A stretch of DNA of 8,662 bases, from contig WTIB01000036.1 of NCBI GenBank assembly GCA_011522905.1, forward strand, positions 1 through 8,662. Direction: 5' to 3'. The position numbers and the translations under genes are program-made. This DNA comes from Crocinitomicaceae bacterium. GTDB lineage: Bacteria > Bacteroidota > Bacteroidia > Flavobacteriales_D > Crocinitomicaceae. Under the pieces are notes generated by a model, which worked only from the letters and a program-made list of their open reading frames with translations, ran no database searches and had not been told where the DNA came from. Below are positions 6,133-8,662 of the stretch, piece by piece; the stretch's first letter is position 1; every line of letters starts with the position of its first letter.

Positions 6133-6847
6133 TTTAATTATATTAGGTTTATTATCATCTGTCCTGTTTGGAGGTTTAATTGTAAGCTTCTTTAACGCTA
6201 CCAATAACAGCCAAATGATTAAATTCTCATTGGCTTTTAGTGGTGGGTTTCTATTGGCTATCATTTTTGAGCATTTACTCCCTGATATTTATCACGATGG
6301 CGCACATGACTTAGGATTATATATACTTTTTGGTTTTTTAATACAGCTGATTCTTGAGTATTTTTCGGGAGGAATTGAGCATGGTCATATACATGTTCAC
6401 AAGGGGCAATCATTGCCATGGGCACTTTTCATATCTCTTTCAATTCATTCAGTAATAGAAGGACTCCCTTTAGGCAATCAATACGCAGGAATGCAGGTTG
6501 CGCATCAGCACGTTCATGAGTCATTATTTTGGGGTATTATTTTTCATCAAATCCCTGTTTCCATTGCCTTAATGACTTTGCTTATGAATACAAAGTTGAG
6601 CAAATTAAGTACTTGGGTTTTTCTCTTTTTGTTTGCATCAATGACCCCATTGGGAGCACTTCTTGGATTGAAATTTACACCTGAGCAGTTTGGTCTTGAT
6701 TTGCATATTATTCTTGCTGTAGTAGTGGGTATGTTTTTACATATTTCAACAACTATTATTTTCGAAACATCTGAAAATCATAAGTTTAATTTATTAAAAT
6801 TGACAAGTATATTATTTGGATGTGGACTGGCTATGTTATTGTATTGA
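6122..6847 (+). CDS. ZIP-family divalent metal (zinc/iron) transporter
   Basis: ZIP proteins import Zn2+, Fe2+ or similar ions into the cytoplasm. The 241-residue product has about eight hydrophobic segments (near 1-23, 33-52, 64-82, 98-118, 134-155, 164-184, 194-214, 222-241), the family number. The metal site in segments 4 and 5 is visible: HSVIEGLPLG (H109, E113) and FHQIPVSIAL (H142, Q143). The usual HExPHE of segment 5 is reduced here to HQIP with no second His/Glu, as in divergent ZIP members. Two His clusters, GHIHVHKG (H89, H91, H93 after H87) and AHQHVHES (H128, H130, H132), sit in loops and may bind metal. ATG at 6122 is chosen over the in-frame TTG at 6107 because it gives a clean hydrophobic start (MSFSLIILGLL). 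It overlaps the methyltransferase gene by 11 bases. The transported ion and direction are not proven. Confidence 0.85.
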   Translation: MSFSLIILGLLSSVLFGGLIVSFFNATNNSQMIKFSLAFSGGFLLAIIFEHLLPDIYHDGAHDLGLYILFGFLIQLILEYFSGGIEHGHIHVHKGQSLPWALFISLSIHSVIEGLPLGNQYAGMQVAHQHVHESLFWGIIFHQIPVSIALMTLLMNTKLSKLSTWVFLFLFASMTPLGALLGLKFTPEQFGLDLHIILAVVVGMFLHISTTIIFETSENHKFNLLKLTSILFGCGLAMLLY

Positions 6848-6870
6848 TTCTTTTTTGTTCAAGAATAATG

Positions 6871-6878
6871 TATATTTG
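6871..6878 (+). promoter_or_regulatory. -7 promoter box of the T9SS-secreted protein gene
   Basis: TATATTTG is a perfect TAnnTTTG box 24 bases before the ATG at 6903 and 23 bases after the ZIP stop, suggesting the secreted-protein gene has its own promoter. Candidate -33 TTG triplets lie at 13 or 24 bases upstream, both off the ideal spacing. Confidence 0.45.
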
Positions 6879-6902
6879 ATTCCTATTTAAGCGCGCTCAG
6901 TC

Positions 6903-7790
6903 ATGAAAAAAATACTTAAATATATCACGGGTTTTTCACTGTATATCTTTTTGTCTTTTAATTTTTTTGCGCAAAATTATCCCTCAATATTTGGTATAGA
7001 AAACACAAAATGGGATTTCCCATGGTGTAATCTAGATCAGTCATCTATTACTGAACAATTCACTGAGCTCGATACCATTATTGATGGAGTAGAGTATAAA
7101 AAAGTAGGAACTTTAAATTCAGGGGGTATTTCATATGACCTCAATGTAATTGGTTCTAATGGATATGCACGAGAAGATTTAGTTGAGGGTAAAGTATGGT
7201 TCAAGGGAGCTGTAGAAACCATGTCTGGTTTGGACACAGCGGAGTATCTAATTATGGATTTATCTCTTAATGTTGGGGATACTTTTATTGTATATCAATC
7301 ATTTGGTTTTGAAACAATAACGACAGTTGACTCTGTCTACTATGAATTTGGCTTAAAGCACGTAAGAACGACTCATCAATTTTGGTGGAGCGAGGTTCCG
7401 CTAACATTTATTGAAGGTCTTGGAACCAATTACGGCATTTCTTATATGCATGACAATTATAATATGTGTCTATGCCTAATCTCAATTAAAAAGGATTCTG
7501 ATGAAGTATACAGTAATACTGATTGTTTTCTTCCAATTGTTGGTTTAAATGATAATGATAGTGAAAGTGAATTTTCTTTTTTTCCAAATCCAGCAAGTTC
7601 TCATATTACAATTCGAAAAAACACCATTGAAAATGATGCTTCCTATGTTATTTATTCATTGCTAGGTGAAAGAATAAAATCAGAAACCATTGATTCTAAA
7701 GAACATCAAGTTGATGTTACTGATCTCAGTAAGGGAACATATATATTGGTATTAGGCGACCAATCTTTTAAGTTGTTTATTACAGAATAA
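6903..7790 (+). CDS. Secreted protein with type IX secretion C-terminal sorting domain, function unknown
   Basis: The 295-residue product starts with a Sec signal peptide (MKKILKYITG, hydrophobic core, FFAQ at 21-24, likely cleaved near 23/24). The C-terminal 70 residues form a type A T9SS sorting domain: FFPNPASS (226-233) at its start, then VIYSLLGERI, the DVTDLSKGTYIL segment (271-282) and the basic-hydrophobic end FKLFITE. Such domains direct crossing of the outer membrane and are then removed while the protein is attached to the surface or released. The middle (25-220) is beta-rich, with the phrase FIEGLGTNYGI (169-179) seen in many uncharacterised Bacteroidota secreted proteins, and four cysteines (42, 189, 191, 208). 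No catalytic motif is recognised. It follows the ZIP gene on the same strand but appears to have its own promoter. Confidence 0.85.
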   Translation: MKKILKYITGFSLYIFLSFNFFAQNYPSIFGIENTKWDFPWCNLDQSSITEQFTELDTIIDGVEYKKVGTLNSGGISYDLNVIGSNGYAREDLVEGKVWFKGAVETMSGLDTAEYLIMDLSLNVGDTFIVYQSFGFETITTVDSVYYEFGLKHVRTTHQFWWSEVPLTFIEGLGTNYGISYMHDNYNMCLCLISIKKDSDEVYSNTDCFLPIVGLNDNDSESEFSFFPNPASSHITIRKNTIENDASYVIYSLLGERIKSETIDSKEHQVDVTDLSKGTYILVLGDQSFKLFITE

Positions 7791-7798
7791 GTTTTGAT

Positions 7799-7823
7799 AA
7801 AAAAAACGGGGCAAGAGCCCCGC
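7799..7823 (-). terminator. Intrinsic terminator, strong for the minus-strand DUF3127 operon
   Basis: CGGGGC (7807-7812), loop AAGA, GCCCCG (7817-7822) form a perfect 6-bp GC-rich stem with a 4-base loop. On the minus strand it is followed directly by eight T (complement of the A run 7799-7806), a textbook intrinsic terminator 22 bases after the DUF3127 stop. On the plus strand the hairpin follows the T9SS gene by 16 bases, with the A run before it, but the 3' side reads CATTTATAG, so termination in that direction would be weaker. Confidence 0.85.
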
Positions 7824-7844
7824 ATTTATAGTCTTTTAAGTGTA

Positions 7845-8237
7845 TTAAAACGGCAAATCGTCGCCTTTATCTGTATTTGAATCGTCGGTAGCCGCTGCGG
7901 TAGTTTCCGTATTTAAATTCATATCAGAAGGCCCTGAAGCTGGGATTGAGTTTGCTTGACCCATTTTTTCAATTCTCCATGCATCAAGCGTATTAAAGTA
8001 TTTTACTACACCATCTGGGCTCGTCCATTCTCTACCTCTTAGATTAAATGAAACTTCAACCTCGTCTTCTACAGAAAATTCATCAAGAATTGCACATTTG
8101 TCTTGGACTGACTGAAACATTACATCTTGTGGATACATTGAGGAGGTATCCGTTACAACGAATTCACGTTTTTTAAATTTTTCACTTATTTCTTGGGTGT
8201 CATTGATGACTTTAATTTTTCCTTGGAATTTGTACAT
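7845..8237 (-). CDS. DUF3127 protein with SSB-like acidic C-terminal tip
   Basis: The 130-residue cytoplasmic protein matches the pattern of DUF3127, a small family found mainly in Bacteroidota: KREFVVTD (23-30), YPQDVMFQSVQDKCAILDEF (35-54), VSFNLRGREW (62-71) and KYFNTLDAWRIE (79-90), giving a compact beta-rich domain to about residue 92. A low-complexity Ser/Thr/Ala/Asp linker follows (95-123), and the protein ends in KGDDLPF (124-130). Compact beta domain, disordered linker and acidic Asp-Asp-x-Pro-Phe tip is the architecture of single-stranded DNA-binding protein, whose tip recruits repair and replication enzymes. A nucleic-acid role is therefore plausible but inferred. The gene starts 11 bases after the upstream flavin reductase-family gene stops, with no promoter box between them, so they probably share a transcript ending at the hairpin at 7807-7822. 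Confidence 0.85.
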   Translation of the reverse strand: MYKFQGKIKVINDTQEISEKFKKREFVVTDTSSMYPQDVMFQSVQDKCAILDEFSVEDEVEVSFNLRGREWTSPDGVVKYFNTLDAWRIEKMGQANSIPASGPSDMNLNTETTAAATDDSNTDKGDDLPF

Positions 8238-8248
8238 ATTTATTGTTG

Positions 8249-8662
8249 TTAATTATTAAAAGAAAGCAAGGTCAACCATGCTTCCTCGAGTAAATTTCTT
8301 TTCAAAAGGTCTTGAGCCCTTTTGTGTATTTCAATTTCAAGCTGAACCGCGTCCTCTTCTAAAGATAAAAACAATTCACTTAATTCGAGTAGTTTATATT
8401 CGTTAACATCCGTTTCATTTGGCAATTGCTCTATTCCTGCCAACTGACCCAAATCATTACCAGATAGGATTGAACTATTAAGAATGTCTGTAGGTAGCGC
8501 ATCAAATCCAATTCCGCATGTTGTAATTGGTTTTTGAATTTCAAACATTGAGTTTTTATCTGCTCTGCAGTACCAATTACCTCCCATTCTCGAAACCAAG
8601 TCAATTTTATGTTGATCAATCATTTCATTTTGGTCGAGAAGGCTCTCTTTCACATGAATACG
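8249..8662 (-). CDS. Flavin reductase-family protein, C-terminal part (start beyond window edge)
   Basis: The minus strand is open from base 8662 to the stop at 8249, giving the last 137 residues of a longer protein. A GTG at 8653 is in frame, but reading continues upstream (RIHVKES), so this is a fragment cut by the window rather than a short gene. The piece resembles the C-terminal half of Bacteroidota flavin reductase-like (FMN-binding split-barrel) proteins: the strand entering as RIHV, then KIDLVSRMGGNWYCRAD, IQKPITTCGIGFDALP and ILNSSILSGNDLGQLAGIEQLP. These proteins bind FMN and many reduce or carry flavins; the FMN-binding N-terminal half is outside the window. The tail (about 90-137) is helical. 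It lies 11 bases upstream of the DUF3127 gene, probably in one operon. The call rests on remembered family pattern, so it is good but not certain. Confidence 0.75.
   Translation of the reverse strand, partial: RIHVKESLLDQNEMIDQHKIDLVSRMGGNWYCRADKNSMFEIQKPITTCGIGFDALPTDILNSSILSGNDLGQLAGIEQLPNETDVNEYKLLELSELFLSLEEDAVQLEIEIHKRAQDLLKRNLLEEAWLTLLSFNN

Noticed and set aside
6847..6866. ATTCTT / AAGAAT inverted repeat after the ZIP gene as a terminator
   Set aside because: Six AT-rich pairs around an 8-base loop with no T run after it; too weak to call.
7037..7237. Minus-strand open frame inside the T9SS protein gene
   Set aside because: Antisense shadow without domain or promoter support.
8431..8619. 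Second minus-strand frame inside the flavin reductase fragment
   Set aside because: Shifted frame of a gene with recognisable family motifs; no independent support.
8249..8653. Complete 134-residue gene starting at GTG 8653
   Set aside because: The frame stays open past the GTG to the window edge and the residues there (RIHV) continue the expected strand, so this is a fragment of a longer protein.
1..8662. Mobile element, phage, CRISPR, toxin-antitoxin or defence island
   Set aside because: No transposase, integrase, direct repeat array, tRNA junction or defence-family motif was seen; the genes are coherent chromosomal Bacteroidota genes.

Overview
The window looks like chromosomal DNA of a low-GC member of the Bacteroidota, probably of the Flavobacteriales type. 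Three things point there: Bacteroidota-type promoter boxes (TAnnTTTG) close to start codons in place of sigma70 boxes and strong Shine-Dalgarno sites, a secreted protein with a type IX secretion C-terminal sorting domain, and a DUF3127 protein of a family known mainly from this phylum. There is no sign of a phage, insertion sequence, CRISPR array, tRNA or rRNA. Coding density is high and no gene-free stretch exceeds about 85 bases.

Layout: (1) 1-1071, minus strand: the N-terminal 357 residues of an exported TPR protein, cut by the window edge. (2) 1072-1137: a compact divergent control region with face-to-face promoters and nested dyads. (3) 1138-2763, plus: pruA, delta-1-pyrroline-5-carboxylate dehydrogenase of proline catabolism. 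(4) 2820-4734, plus: a tightly coupled three-gene operon (FkbM-type methyltransferase, membrane di-iron fatty acid hydroxylase/sterol desaturase-family enzyme, exported DUF2141 protein). (5) 4731-5309, minus: coaE, converging on the operon with overlapping stop codons. (6) 5392-6847, plus: a class I SAM methyltransferase overlapping a ZIP-family metal transporter by 11 bases. (7) 6903-7790, plus: a T9SS-secreted protein of unknown function. (8) 7845-8662, minus: a DUF3127 protein ending in an SSB-like tip, downstream of the C-terminal half of a flavin reductase-family protein, closed by a strong intrinsic terminator.

Most genes are conserved housekeeping or accessory genes. The best candidate for an undescribed system is the 2820-4734 operon. 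A membrane hydroxylase next to a methyltransferase of a family that includes O-methyltransferases, plus a small exported protein, suggests sequential hydroxylation and O-methylation of a lipid, carotenoid or similar hydrophobic molecule; this is inference. Second in interest are the DUF3127 protein with its SSB-like DDLPF tail and the dyad-rich pruA/TPR divergent promoter. All family calls were made by reading motifs by eye, without database searches.
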